Shown: piece by piece, positions 30,351-42,900 of the stretch | How positions within the stretch are numbered: position 1 is the first letter of the stretch | Layout: every line of letters begins with the position of its first letter | Source of the DNA: Closterium sp. NIES-65 | Lineage: Eukaryota > Streptophyta > Zygnematophyceae > Desmidiales > Closteriaceae | DNA length: 64,000 nucleotides | Reading direction: 5' to 3' | NCBI GenBank assembly: GCA_948144175.1 | Contig: CANXME010002004.1 | Coordinates: forward strand, 434,001 to 498,000 | Notes under the pieces: model-generated | The model's database searches: none | What the model was told of the DNA's origin: nothing | What the model saw: the letters and a program-made list of their open reading frames with translations, nothing else | Program-made: the position numbers and the translations under genes

Positions 30351-33300
30351 ATCAAGAAGTGAGCAAGTGAGGCCAGGTAGGCACAAGACCTAGCAAAGTG
30401 CAGAAGCGCTGATGATCACAAGGCGGAAGGGCCTTGGTGAAGATATCAGCAGTGTTGGCCTAAGAGGCCACGTAGGTGAGGCGGAGTTGACCACACTGCT
30501 GCAGCTCACGAGACAGGAAGTAGCAGAGAGCAATGTGCTTCGTTCTGTGCTCCAGTCTGTGCTCCCGACACAAGGCCAGCATGGCCTTGTTGTCTACGTA
30601 CAGCACTGGAGGAGAACGAGGCGGCTCTCCTAGGTCAGTCAGCAGGTAGGTGAGCCAGCGTAGCTCCTGTGCAGCCATGGCCCCTGCATAGATCTCAGCC
30701 TCACAGCTGGAGCCGAGAACAGAGGACGAGCGAGAAGACCGCCACGAAACAGAGTTGGAGCCAAGGCTGAAGGTGTAACACTGTGACGACCACTGCGTAG
30801 CCTGGTCGTCAGCCCAAGAAGAGTCAGCGTGACCTGTGAGGACTACTCGACGTCGCCCTCCAAGCTCTAGCCCCATGCCCGACGTACTGCACAAGTAGCG
30901 CAACACCCTCTTCGCTGCAGCCATGTGCTCTGGTCTGTGTCTCCCAGGAGCAACATAGAGTGCCAAGATGCTAAGAGGGTATGCAAGGTCAGGTCGTGTG
31001 CAGGTCATCAGGTACATGAGGCAGCCAACAAGCTCTGGGTACGGGCCACTCGACTCTACGGACTCATCCGAAGGCAGAGCTGAGAGCGAGTGGCGAGTAG
31101 ACAGAGGAGTGGCCTGAGGCGAGGAGTACGTGAAGCCGAAGCGCTGAAGGACCCGCTGCACCATGTGTGACTGAGTCAGGGTAATGGTGCGCTGTGCTCT
31201 GTCCCGGATGATCTGCAAGCCAAGGTAGCTGCGCAGTTCACCCAGGTCTGTGCACGTCTGTCTCTTCTGCAGCTCGGACTTCACGTGGGCGAGTCCAGCA
31301 GTGTCAACAGTGGCAAAGACCAAGTCGTCGACGTACACGAGGATGTAGAACGGCGGCAAAGAGGTGTAGACTGGCCGCTGAAGGCTCCACTGGGTACCAG
31401 GAGGAAACGACCCAGTGAAGCGAGGAGGGCGGCGCAGCCAGATCTCCTCGTGCAGGCTGCCCTGCAGGAAAGCTGTGCTGAAGTCAAGAGAGTGAAGCTC
31501 GTAGTCGCGCTGAGCGGCTATGTGCAGCAACACCCGAAGAGTGGTCATCTTTGGGGAGGGAGAGAAGGTCTGAAATTAGTCAACTCCCTGCCGCTGACTG
31601 AAGCCTCGAGCCACGTAACGCGCCTTGAAGACAGGCGGAGAGCCCGGCGGCCGCTTCACCCTGAAGATCCACATCCGACTGACGATGTTCGCCCCAGGTG
31701 GGGGAACCTCGTCGACGTAGGTGCCTGTGGACTTCTAGGAAGCCATCTCTGCGTCCATGGCCAACTGCCACTGTGAGGAGTAGGGACCCTCGATCGCCTC
31801 AGCGTACGATCGAGGAGTCGGGATGTCTGGTGCATCCGGGTCTCCCTAAAGGGCAATCAGCGTGGACACGAGATGGGGCAAAGCAGCCGCAAAGCACTGG
31901 AACTCCTCCTGCCTGTCCTCAAGGACGTACGTGCTAAGAGCACACTCACCCCCAACGGACGGAGGACAGACATACTCAGACTGCTGCAACAAGACTGGCA
32001 GCGTAGTCTAGACGACAGTGAGCAGCGAAGTCGACAAGCTCAGCAACTAGAGCAGACGCAGCAGTGGACTCAAAGGAAGGGTTAGTGACAACAGTAGCAA
32101 GAAGGCGCGTGACCGAAGGACTAGCAGCACGAAGGGAGTCAGACTCCGGGTCAGCAAGTGAGGGAAGAGAGGACTCTGGAGGAGACGGCAACGGGACATG
32201 GAGAGGAGCAGTGGAAGGACGCAGTGCCATCTGGTGTGTGCCTGGGACCGCAGGAGGACGCGGACGCGCAAGTACGACCACAAGTGCGAGCAGCACGAAC
32301 AGGCGACGCAGGACGAGACCCAGGCTCACGACTGCTCAGCAATACCTCCAGTAGGACCAGTGTAGGGAGATGGAGCAGGCTAGCGGGGAGGAAGGGTGTA
32401 ACTGTGACTGCGACTGGACAGGCTGTCTACACTCTAAGGGAGGAGCAGGACCAGGAGAGGGCCGGAGACCAAGAACCTGCTCCAGGAGTGGAACGAAGTA
32501 TGGCCTCGGCCGCTCAGCGCCTCCAGAAACAGCAAGGACGGTGCTTGTGCCGTCAGAGGCAGCACCAGCGCCAGCAGCACCTCCAGCTCCAGCAGCGCCA
32601 ACTCCAGCACCCTCAGAAGCACCAGCACTAGTAGCACCGCCAGCGCCAACACCCCCAGCAGCTCCAGCTCCAGCAGCACCAACGCCTGTAGGACCGTCAG
32701 CACCAGCAGCCTCTATAGCACCCACTAGACGCACCAGCACCAGGAGAAACACCAGCGCCAACACCCCCAGTAGCACCAGCACCGCCAGCAGCTCCAGTAT
32801 GACCAACTCTAGGAGCTCCGGCAGCACCTTCAGTCTCAGCAGCACGTCTCCAGCGGCGGGCAAACCACTCGCGAAGCTCCTGTGGAGAGAGCGGCTCCCG
32901 CCTCGACGAAGCACCGCCAGCGGCCACACGAGCAGACCCAGCACCCCCAGGCTCCGCACCCCCAGGCTCCGCACCCCTAGGCTCAGCACCCCCAAGCTCA
33001 GCACCCCCAGACTCAGCACCCCCAGTCTCAGCACCCCCAGACTCAGCACCCCTAGACCCGGCACCCGCAGACCCGGCACCCGCAGGCTCAGCACCTCTAG
33101 CAGCACCAGAGTCAACAGCTACCTCGACAGGCTTGACTGCGTCTAGCTGGGACACACCTGAAGGGGCAGGACCCTGAGGAGGGAGGGGGTCTACCTGGGT
33201 AGCACCTGACGTAAGAAAGAGCGGCGGCGGGGGGAAGGGCACAGTGCGGTAGGGGAAGACACGGTAGTAAGGCACCGACTCGTCAAAGGTGACGTCTTGG

Positions 33301-36185
33301 GAGGATAGAACACGGCGCGTGGTGGGGTGGTAAAACTGCCAGCAAGGCGCGTCGGGGGGGAAGCCAAGGAAGACGCAAGGAACAGCACGGGGGGACGGCT
33401 TGTCCGCAGACAAGTCACGGACAAACGCCTGAGATCCCCAGACCCGAAACGCAGACGCATTGCCAACCTGCCCAGTCCACCGCAAGGCGGGGGAGGTCTC
33501 TGGCAAGGAGACCCGGGGCTGAAGGTTGAGCTGATGCGCGGCGTATTGAACCGCAAACGGCCACAGAAAATGGGGGGCAGCCGCATGCATCATGGACGTA
33601 CGCGCGACGTCCATGACCATGCCAATGCGGCGCTCAGCAATCCCGTTTTGCTGTAGAGAGGCCGGAAGCGTGAAGGTTTGGCGGATGCCCTGTGCTTGAC
33701 AGAAGGCTCCTAGACGGGTAGAGGAAAACTCTTTGCCTCTGTCCGAGTGCAGACGCAGAACAAGAAAGTCCGAGCCGAAACTCTCTCTGAGCTGGAGACG
33801 AGCTGCGCAGATCCAGTCGATCAACACCTCAGTGACGTCACCCTTGCTGTGCAAGGGGAAGACTGTGGTGTAATGCGAGTAGTCGTTAACCACCAGCAGA
33901 GAGTACCGCTCTCTCCCCTGCCCACTGACGCGGGCTGGGCCCCACACGTCCATGTGTAGAGTCTGTAGCGGAGCCTCTCTCGGAGGAGACTCGGAGGAGT
34001 AAGGGGCGGCGCGCTGTCGCCCCTCGACGCAGGGGACGCAGGTAGGGCCAGGCCCCGGAGGAAGGGGAGGGAGAGACCGAGGAAGACCAGAGACAAGGAC
34101 ACGGGAGGCCATGCCTCGGAGACGAGGCAAGGAGGGGTGACCAAGGCGATGGTGCCAAAGGAGAGTCTGGTGGGATAGGAGACGACACGAGCAGGGGGCA
34201 GACTTAGGACCAGACCTGGACGCCGCAGGAAACACTTGACTCGACGCAGCTACCTGGGCACACTCAGCAGTAGGAGGAGACTCAGTAGTAAGGGTGTACA
34301 GGCTCGACCCTGGCCGACGGGTGAACGTAGGCCAAGTGTCGACCTGTCCGAGCACACGTGCAATGGGTCACTCGCTGACTCGCAGGAGTGAACTGGTCAA
34401 CCCCTCGATCCTGTAGGTCTGGCCCACTCACCAAGTTCGTAGAGAACGAGGGGAGGTGGAGACCAGACAAGGTGCCAGAGGGGGCTGCAGGGCACGGAAG
34501 GACAGTGGAGAAGCTAGCAAGGACAGGACCCTCAGAGGGGTCTGCCAGGGAGACTGCAACCGGCCGACTAAGCGGCGTAAGAGTGGTGCGGTCTCGAAAG
34601 AAGGAGCGGGACGCACCCGAGTCAAGGGTGAAGGTGTGGAAGGCCTGAGCCGACGTAGTACCTGAGAGAGCAGACCCACTAGCACCTGGGGCAGCAGACG
34701 CACTAGCACCTAGAGCAGCAGTCTCACCAGCACCTAGCAGAGTAGCCTCAATGCCCGGGTCAGGTGGTACACATAGGTAACAGGCACCCTCAACACTATC
34801 ATCAACAGCATACATGGCAGCAAGAATAGCATCAAAGTCAAGATCCAAGATAGCAGCCCTAGCCTTAGCCAGATCTCCCCAGCGAGGGATCTCTGACGCC
34901 TCAGGGAACTGGCGACGCCACGGGTCCGTTAGGCGACCAAAGTAGCGCTGGGTGGAGTGCGGACCTCCGCACTCCTCACTAGTGCGGTCACCGGTACGGA
35001 GAACGTAAGAGCAAGGACCAAAACCCCCACTGCGCTGGCGTGCAGTGTACCACTCACGAAGCTGCTGAGGGGACAGGGTCACACCACTCCGCTGCTGCTG
35101 CTGGCGCTGACCACCACCGTCGCCACTCCTCGGCGCAGAGTCGCGACTCGCTCCACCACCGTCGTCTCCTGCCGCCGCCGCCTTCGCCGCCTCCGCCGCC
35201 TCCTCCACCTCCGCCTCCTCCACTACCTCCGCCGCCTCCGCTCCCTCGGCCACCTCCACCGCCTCCGCCGCCTCCACTGCCGCCGCCGCTGCCGCCACCC
35301 CCGGCACCACTCCCACCACCACCCCCGGCACCACTTCCACCACCACCCCCACTCCCTCCACCGCCTCCACCACCACCTCCACCGCCCCCTCCACCCCCTC
35401 CAGTGCCCTTGCCGGTGCGGCGTCTCCCGGTCGGGGTAGACGCAGCGCCGACCGACTCGAAACCAACGAGGTCGGCCACAGCAGTAGACGCAACAGAGGG
35501 CAAGAGGGGGGAGGGAGAACACCCCTCAAAGACGGGGGTGCGAGGGTCACCACGAGAGGCTCCTACAGTGACTATGCTCTTCTTTATCGCTAGGAGGGCC
35601 TTCTCGAGGAGGTCAACGGTGAGAGTGGTGGGGCAAACTGAGAGGAAGTGGTCCCTGACTACCCGAAGAGAGTCAGGGAGCCGGGTGACTTTGTAGTAGA
35701 GGTTGATGTACATGGGGGGGGGGGGGCTTGGCGCAGAACTCAGCAGGAAGCGCAGCGCGGTAGCGAGTGTCACTAGTACGGAGGTGCATAATGAGGTCAG
35801 CGTTAGTGGGAAAGGCAGCAAGGTCAGGGAAGAGGTATGGTAGCATGAGGCGGCTCAGTGCAGTAGTGGCAGGGGAAGAGTAGCGTGCAACTACAGCGTC
35901 GTACAAGGTCTGAGCACTCTTGTACTGGCTAAAGTGTGCACGCGTAGTGGTCGGCAAGTGGCGGCGCACAGCAAGGCGAGCAGCAGTGTCACGTGTGGCC
36001 CAATGTGAGCGAACAGTGGCGTCAGCATCGGCAACAGAGGCAGGGAAGGCACCAGAAGTGAGATCAAACAGGGAGAGGCCGTCTGCCCTATTGCACTGCA
36101 GAAAAAGCTGCAGATCATCTACTCATACCTCAAAGTCCACTGCCCGACCCTCAGCGACAAAGGCGAGAACGCTAGGGGAAGCCAT
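30351..36185 (-). pseudogene. Copia G gag-pol, multiply broken
   Basis: Start at 36185 reads MASPSVLAF, with Trp to stop in the first 25 codons (FEV then TGA). Protease LDSGAS, HHRLGH, integrase D-D-E, YVDD and RNase H regions are all recognisable but lie in several frames. The knuckle has its last Cys changed to Tyr (QRYFGRL). An in-frame deletion of about 108 nt removes the RT segment between RRPVY and TSLPPF (about 31375). A TAG replaces Trp at about 31735, and a Glu codon became TAG near 30460 before VFTK. Not functional. Confidence 0.88.
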
Positions 36186-36234
36186 AACAGCAGTAGGCAG
36201 GGCAGTGCAGTGGCAGAGACTGTGCTCTTACCAG

Positions 36235-37156
36235 GTAGGTGGGGCGAACGGGCTGCTCGGCGGCTTGGCTGTCGAGCGGCTCGGCTGCAGGGTGGCTCGG
36301 CTGCTGGGCGGCTCGGCTGCTAGGCGGCTCAGCTGCTGGGCGGCTCGGCTGCACGGTGCTGGGCGGCTCGGCTGTCGGGCGGCCCGGCTGCTGGGCGGAT
36401 CGGCTGCTGGGCGGCTCGGTTGCTGGGCGGCTCGGGCGGTCGGGCGGCTCAGTTGGCCAGCGGTTCGGCTGCTCGGCGCTGCTGGCGCTGGGCGGCGGGG
36501 TCGCAGGTGGTGGCGAGGCCGCAGGTGGCGGCGGGGCCTAAGGTGGCGGCGGGTCGCAAGGGTGGGCGGGGCCGTGGTGGCGACGGGGCCGAGGTGGGCG
36601 ACGTAGAGGGGCCGCGACGGGGCCGTAGCGGGGCCGTAGCGGGGCCGTAGCGGGGCCGACGGGGTCGAAACGGGGCCTAAGTGGGGCCGTAGCGGGGCCG
36701 ACGGGGTTGTAGCGGGGCCGTAGCGGGGTCTAAGCGGGGCCGACGGGGCCGAAGTGGGGCCTAAGCGGGGCCGTAGCGGGGCCTAAGCGGGGCCGACGGG
36801 GCCGTAGCGGAGCCGTGAGCCGGGCCGTAGCGGGGCCTACGGGGCCTAAGCGGGGCCGACGGGGCCGTAGCGGGGCCGTAGTGGGGCCAACGGGGCTTAA
36901 GCGGGGCCAACGGGGACGTAGCGGGGCCGTAGCGGGGCCTAAGCGGGGCCGTAGCGGGGCCGCGACGGGGCCGTAAGCCGCCTAAGCAAGGCCGTAGAGG
37001 GCGGCTCGAGGGGCAGTAAGGGCGGCCAACAGGGGCCACTAAGGCGGCTCGAGGCGCTACTCGGGTAGGAGCTAAGCGTGCTCCGGGCAGGGAAGGAAAA
37101 AAAAGTTCGTGGTGGGCCCTAGGCAGTATTCCCACTCGAGAACCTGCTCGATACCT
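36235..37156 (-). repeat. Copia G leader: GC-rich tandem array and primer site
   Basis: GGGCGGCTCGGCTGCT units (36245-36480), then GGGGCCGTAGC and GGGGCCTAAGC units (36600-36960). Near the LTR, sense order is primer site, weak TTCTC/GGGAA stem, TAGGGCCCACC, T run (37097-37104 region), then CCCGGAGCACGC. Here the T run precedes the GC hairpin, unlike A, C, I and K. Confidence 0.72.
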
Positions 37157-37288
37157 TGACGAGAAGTGAGAATGGAATGAATGAACTATGAAACAGTCGG
37201 GTACAAGTACTAACCCTAATTGGGTTGTACCCCTCATGGGCTACCCCACTACAGCCTACACATATGTATAAGCTATAATGTTCTGACA
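37157..37288 (-). repeat. Copia G 5' LTR
   Basis: 132 bp; followed by TSD AGTTT and the resumed gypsy RT. Confidence 0.92.
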
Positions 37289-37293
37289 AGTTT

Positions 37294-38170
37294 ACCTCCA
37301 CGATATCCCCGTCTACAGTCGCGACAAGCAGCAGCACTTAGCAGATCTGGAAGCAGTATTTAAGATTTTAGACGAGCATCGGCTACTGACAAAGGGTTCC
37401 AAGTGCGAGTTTTTTCAGGACAGGTTAGAGTTTTTGGGGCACGTTATTTCGGAGGCTGGGGTCGAAATTGACCCAAAGAAGTTAGACACGGTAAAAGCCT
37501 GGCACCCCCCGACGAATATTACGGAACTGCAGGGTTTCTTAGGGTTCGTAAACTACGTGCGTCGGTTCGTCCCTGACATGGCACGGTTGACGGCGCCACT
37601 GACGGACTTATTACGGAAGGGGGTCGCTTTCACGTGGGGGGAGAAAGAGCATGCTACCTTCTCTGCCCTGAAAGCTGTTCTCTGTTCACCGCCCGTCCTG
37701 CGCATCGCTGACCCACACCACCCATTCGAAGTAGTTAATGACGCCAGCGGAGCCGTACTGCTACGGGACTTCGGCAATGGCCTACAACCCATCTCATACG
37801 AGTCACAAAAACTGCATCCGCCCGAGAAAAATTACTCAATACACGACCGCGAAATGCTTGCGATCGTGCACGCGTTCAAAGTGTGGCGTTGTTACTTGAC
37901 CTGCGCAGACGTGACAGCACGGACAGACCATAAATCACTACAGTACCTTCGCGCACAGCCACACCTCAACCCACGACAGATTCGTTGGCTCGACTTCCTC
38001 AAGTCAAATTTTCACTACACGGTCACCTAAAAAAAGGGAGCCTCGAACATCGCCGACACACTGACCTGCCCCACCGCCCAGATCCATGCAATACTACTCG
38101 CCCAGACAAGCCCACTACTGACAGGCCTATTTACCCACGGGTACCAAACCGACCCATTCTTCACATGAGG
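37294..38170 (+). pseudogene. Gypsy RT C-terminal part and RNase H
   Basis: Begins with the catalytic motif as YLHDI where YLDDI is expected, so the first Asp is lost. KCEFFQDRLEFLGHVIS and LQGFLGFVNYVRRF are typical gypsy RT thumb and connection motifs. RNase H follows: VVNDASG (Asp kept), YSIHDREMLAIVHAF (Glu region) and RTDHKSLQYL. A TAA at 38028 interrupts HYTVT-KKGASNIAD, which should read through to the end of RNase H. A further stop lies near 38168. Confidence 0.9.
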
Positions 38171-39550
38171 AAATTTGCAGCAGTTCGCAGCAGCAAGGGG
38201 AGTCTATTACGCAAAAGCCGGGACTGACCGCATTTGGGTGCCTGGGTATACACTGCTACAGGAATTACTGTTACAGGAGGCACATGACGGAGTTAGCTTG
38301 GGCCATTTCGGAGTAGAAAAAACACGGCAGTTGCTGCAGCGGTATTATTGCTGGCCCGAAATGTTGACCGACGTACAACAACACGTGGCATTGTGTCCCA
38401 CTTGTCAGCTTATGAAATCATCGAGGCAGCGGCCGGCAGGACAGTTGCAGCCAATACCACCTCCAGAGCGTGCTTGGCAGCAGGTAACGATGGACTTTGT
38501 CATGGGGTTACCGGCCGGGGCAAGTGGGAACGACGCGATCCTGGTCGTCGTCAATCGACTGACAAAAATGGCACATTTTGCAGCCTGCAAAAAATCAATC
38601 ACAGCCGAAGAAACAACACAACTCTTCATCTCCACCGTCGTTCGACTGCACGGGATACCAGCAGCAATAATCAGCGATCGCGACACGAAATTCACCAGCA
38701 ACTTCTGGCGGAACCTGTGGCAGCAGTTCGGCACGCGACTGCAGTTCAGTTCATCATACCACCCCGAAACCGACGGACAGACAGAACGGACAAACCAGAC
38801 CATGGAACAACTCATCAGGGCTACGTGCGACGACCCGACCACATGGGAACATCAACTACCACTCATCGAATTCACGTACAACAACTCGCCATCCACCACG
38901 GCCCAACAGTCACCATTTTACTTAAACTACGGACAAGACCCGACAGTACCCATAACCCCGAATCCCGACAACCCTGTGCCACGAGCACAACAGTTCACCG
39001 AAATATTACAAGCAGCACAGGCCCAGGCAGCAGATGCAATAAAAAAACTAACATCATCGCTAAACGTAACGCCGACCGCCACCGCAGACCTATCACTTAC
39101 CAACCCAATGATCTGGTTTTACTTGACACCCAGAACCTCCGCCTGCCCATCACCCCAAAACTCCGCCCCCGATACTGTGGACCATTTCGCATCAGCCACA
39201 TGATCACACCCGTCACCGCCCACCTCCTCCTCCCTGCTGACTGGTACGTCAGCCCCTCATTCCACGTCAGCCTGCTTCGCCCTTACGTCCCGTCCACGAG
39301 CCAACTGCCACGCACTCGCCCAGCCAGCATGACACGACCGCCAACTGAACCAATCATCACCCCCGAAAAATTCTTGAGCCACCGAGTTCGTGACCCTCGA
39401 GGAGCCCAAAGGGTCGAGTTCCTGATCCGCCGGAAAGACCGTACACCCACCGAAGACAACTCGGTTCCCCTGGACAGAATCGAAAACCACCCCGTCCTCA
39501 CCGAGTATCTGCGCAGCCGAAACTTCAGGGATGTACACGCACTTTTGTAA
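38171..39550 (+). pseudogene. Gypsy integrase with chromodomain-like C-terminus
   Basis: HHCC zinc region: HDGVSLGHFGVEKTRQLL followed by CPTCQLMKSS. Catalytic core is complete: D in VTMDFVMG, D in IISDRDTKF, E in TDGQTERTNQ. A run of seven A near 39041-39047 marks a frameshift; the next frame continues ANDLVLLDTQ-like, GPFRISHMI (GPY/F module) and FHVSLLRPY. The tail PEKFLSHRVRDPRGAQ, VEFLIRRKD and ENHPVLTEYLRSRN has chromodomain layout but lacks the usual Trp/Tyr cage residues. The enzyme would insert cDNA; the tail would steer it to marked chromatin. Confidence 0.88.
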
Positions 39551-39563
39551 GGAGGACCTCCTT

Positions 39564-39581
39564 ACGGGGGGGGGGGGGTAG
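39564..39581 (+). promoter_or_regulatory. Gypsy polypurine tract
   Basis: A run of 13 G followed by TAGTG abuts the 3' LTR and would prime plus-strand DNA synthesis. Confidence 0.75.
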
Positions 39582-39923
39582 TGTAAGGAAAATTTCTTTT
39601 CCTTACTCCGCGTCCCCGCTCAACGCGTACACCATTGTAGCACCACAGTTAGCACCGTTACCACTCGCGACTTTCGCATCAACAATCCTCCCGCCACCTT
39701 CGCACATCGCACCACGACCTCACGGCTCGGCGGGTAACCCGCGCTCCGGGCCTCCGCTTCGACACTTTTCCCAACCTCAGTCCCAGGGCCGTCGCGCGAC
39801 AACCACAGTCCATGAGCGTTACCACTGTACTTTCACTATATATTCTTAGCTCATGTATTCGCTCATTCTATTCTTGCTTCGAGAGTGTAATTCTCGTTCG
39901 TTCACTCGATTGCACTAGTAAGA
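39582..39923 (+). repeat. Gypsy 3' LTR
   Basis: 342 bp. About 29 mismatches from the 5' LTR. Ends GTAAGA where the 5' copy ends GTAACA. The following bases do not repeat ACAGT. Confidence 0.9.
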
Positions 39924-39946
39924 ATAATACATCCTCCTCAACTGCC

Positions 39947-42900
39947 TGCAAGGTCAGGTCGTGTGCAGGTCATCAGGTACATGAGGCAGCCAACAAGCTC
40001 TCGGTATGGGCCACTCGGCTCTACGGACTCATCCGAAGGCAGAGCTGAGAGCGAGTGGCGAGTAGACAAAGGAGTGGCGTGAGGCGAGGAGTACGTGAAG
40101 CCGAAGCGCTGAAGGAGCTGCTGCACCATGTGTGACTGAGTCAGGGTAATGGTGCGCTGTGCTCTGTCCCAGGTGATCTGCAAGCCAAGGTAGCTGCGCA
40201 GTTCACCCAGGTCTGTGCACGTGTGTCTCTTCTGCAGCTTGGACTTCACGTGGGCGAGTCCAGCAGTGTCAGCAGTGGCAAAGACCAAGTCGTCGACGTA
40301 CACGAGGATGTAGAACGGCGGCAAAGAGGTGTCGGTGCGCAGAAACAGCGACGGGTTGGCTGTAGAAGGAGCAAACCCAAGAGCCGCAAGTGTAGTCCTT
40401 AGTGTGTCGTGCCACTCATGGGGCGCCTGGTGGAGACCGTAGACGGGCCGCTGGAGGCTCCACTGGGTACCAGGAGGAAACGACCCAGTGAAGCCAGGTG
40501 ATCAGCGCAGCCAGATCTCCTATTGCAGGCTGCCCTGCAGGAAAGCAGTGCTGAAGTCAAGGGAGTGAAGCTCGTAGTCACGCTGAGCGGCTATGTGTAG
40601 CAGCACCCGAAGAGTGGTCATCTTCGGGGTGGGAGAGAAGGTCTGAAAGTAGTCAGTTCCCTGCCGCTGACTGAAGCCTCGAGCCACGTAACGTGCCTTG
40701 AAGACAGGCGGAGAACCCGGCGGCCACTTCACCCTGAAAATCCGCATGCCACTGACGATGTTCGCCCCAGGCGGGGGAACCGCGTCAACATAGGTGCCTG
40801 TGGACTTCCAGGAAGCCATCTCTGCATCCATGGCCGACTGCCACTGAGAGGAGTAGGGACCCTCGATCGCCTCAGCGTACAATTGAGGAGTCGGGATGTT
40901 TGGTGCATCCGGGTCTCCCTCAGGGGCAATCAGCGTGGAAACGAGATGGGGCAAAGCAGCCGCAAAGCACTGGAACTCCTCCTACGTGTCCTCAAGGACG
41001 TACGTGCTAAGAGCACACTCACCCCCGACGGACGGAGGACAGACAGACTCAAACTCAGCAACAAGACTAGCAGCGTAGTCTAGACGACAGCGATCAGCAA
41101 AGTCGACAAGCTCAGCAACTAGGGCAGACGCAGCAGTGGACTCAAAGGAAGGGTTAGTGACAACAGTAGCAAGTAGACGCGTGACCGAAGGACTAGCAGC
41201 ACGAAGAGAGTCAGTCTCCGGGTCAGCAAGAGTAGGAAGAGAGGACTCTGAAGGAGACGGCAACGGGACACGCAGAGGAGCAGTGGAAGGACGCAGCGCC
41301 ATCTGGTGTGTGCCGGGGACCGCAGGGGGACGCGGACGCGCAGTACGACCACCCGTGCGAGCAGCACAAATAGGCAACGCAGGAGGAGACGCAGGCACAC
41401 GACGCTCAGCTGGACCTCTAGTAGGACCAGTGTAGGGAGAAGGAGCAGGTAGAGGGGAGGCGGGCTGTAATTGTGACTGCGACTGGACACGCTGTGGACA
41501 CTCTTAGGGAGGAGCAGGACCAAGAGAGGGCGGGAGACCAAGAACCTGCTCCAGGAGCGGAACAAAGTACGGCCTCGGTCGCGCAGCGCCTCCACAACCA
41601 GCAAGGACGGCACCAGTACCCCCAGCGGCAGCACCAGCGCCAGCAGCACCTCCAGCTCCAACAGCGCCAACTCCATCACCCTCAGAAGCACCAGCGCTAG
41701 CAGCAACACCCCCACCAACACCCCCAGCAGCTCCAGCTCCAGCAGCACCAAGTCCAGTAGGACCATCAGCACCAGCAGCCTCTATAGCACCCCCAGACGC
41801 ACCAGCGCCAGTAGAAGCACCAGCGCCAACACCCCCAGCAACTCCAGCTGCTGCAGCACCAGCACCACCAGCAGCTCTAGCAGGACCAACTCCACGAGCC
41901 CCAGCAGCACCCCCTGTCTCATCAGCACGTCTCCAGCGGCGGGCAAACCACTCGCGCAGCTCCTGTAGAGAGAGCGGCTCCCGCCTCGAAGAAGCATCGC
42001 CGGCGGCCAAACGAGTAGACCCTGCTCCCCCAGGCTCTGCACCCCTGGCTCAGCACCCCTAGGCTCAGCACCCCCAGTCTTAGCACCCCCAGACCCAGCA
42101 CCCCCAGGCTCAACACCACCAGTCTCAGCACCCCTAGACTCAGCACCCCCAGACTCAGCACCTCCAGACCCGGCACCCGCAGGCTCAGCACCTCTAGCAG
42201 CACCAGAGTCAACAGCTACCTCGACAGGCTCGACTGCGTCTACCTGGGACACACGTGACGGGGCAGGACCCTGAGGGGGGAGGGGGTCTACCGGGGGAGG
42301 ACCTGGCGCAAGGAAGAGTGGCGGCGGGGGGAGGGGCGCAGTGCAGTAGGGGAAGGGACGGTAGTAAGGCATCGACTCGTCAAAGGTGACGTCCTAAGAG
42401 GACAAAACCCGGCGCGAGGTGGGGTGGTAAAACTGCCACCCAGGCGCGTCAGGGGGGAAGCCAAGGAAGACGCAGGGAACAGCACGGGGGGACAGCTTTT
42501 CGGCAGACAAGTCGCGGACAAACGCCCGAGATCCCCAGACCCGAAACGCAGACGCATCGCCAACCTTCCCCGTCCACCGCAAGGCGGGGGAGGTCTCTGG
42601 CAAGGAGACCCGGGGCTGAAGGTTGAGCTGATGCGCGCCGTACTGAACCGCAAACGGCCACAGAAAATGGGGGGCAGCCGCATGCATCATGGACGTATGA
42701 GCGACGTCTATGACCATGCCAATGCGGCGCTCAGCAATCCCGTTTTGCTGTGGAGAGGCCGGAAGCGTGAAGGTCTGGCGGATGCCCTGTGCACAACAGA
42801 AGGCTCCCAGACGGGCAGAGGAAAACTCCTGGCCTCTGTCCGAGTGCAGACGCAGAACACGAAAGTCCGAGCCGAAGCTCTCGCGGAGCTGGAGACGAGC

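Larger units (their letters stand above)
30025..37288 (-). mobile_element. Copia G: degenerate Ty1/copia element in gypsy RT
   Basis: 7264 bp, 132-bp LTRs (30025-30156 and 37157-37288) with about six differences, TSD AGTTT (30020-30024 and 37289-37293). One LTR end is TGAC rather than TGTG. The minus-strand primer site reads AGGTATCGAGC. It splits the gypsy catalytic motif exactly before YLHDI. Confidence 0.93.
7073..39923 (+). mobile_element. Old Ty3/gypsy chromovirus split by nested insertions
   Basis: Outer LTRs (342 bp each once a solo LTR is removed) start TGTAAGG and bound a plus-strand element. Excising the inner elements at their TSDs leaves gag 7837-8806 plus 16157-16350, protease and N-terminal RT 17988-19163, RT 29964-30024, and RT, RNase H, integrase and C-terminal domain 37294-39550. 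The joins are exact at codon level, for example LTNAPA continuing to TFQMTMNEAF across element F. Order PR-RT-RH-IN defines Ty3/gypsy; the C-terminal chromodomain-like tail indicates a chromovirus. LTRs differ at about 29 of 342 positions by eye. Stops, frameshifts and YLHDI in RT show it is dead. The two outer flanks do not share a TSD. Confidence 0.92.

Noticed and set aside
7073..39923. Endogenous retrovirus with an envelope gene
   Set aside because: After removing insertions there is no ORF between integrase and the 3' LTR; the element ends with a chromodomain-like tail.
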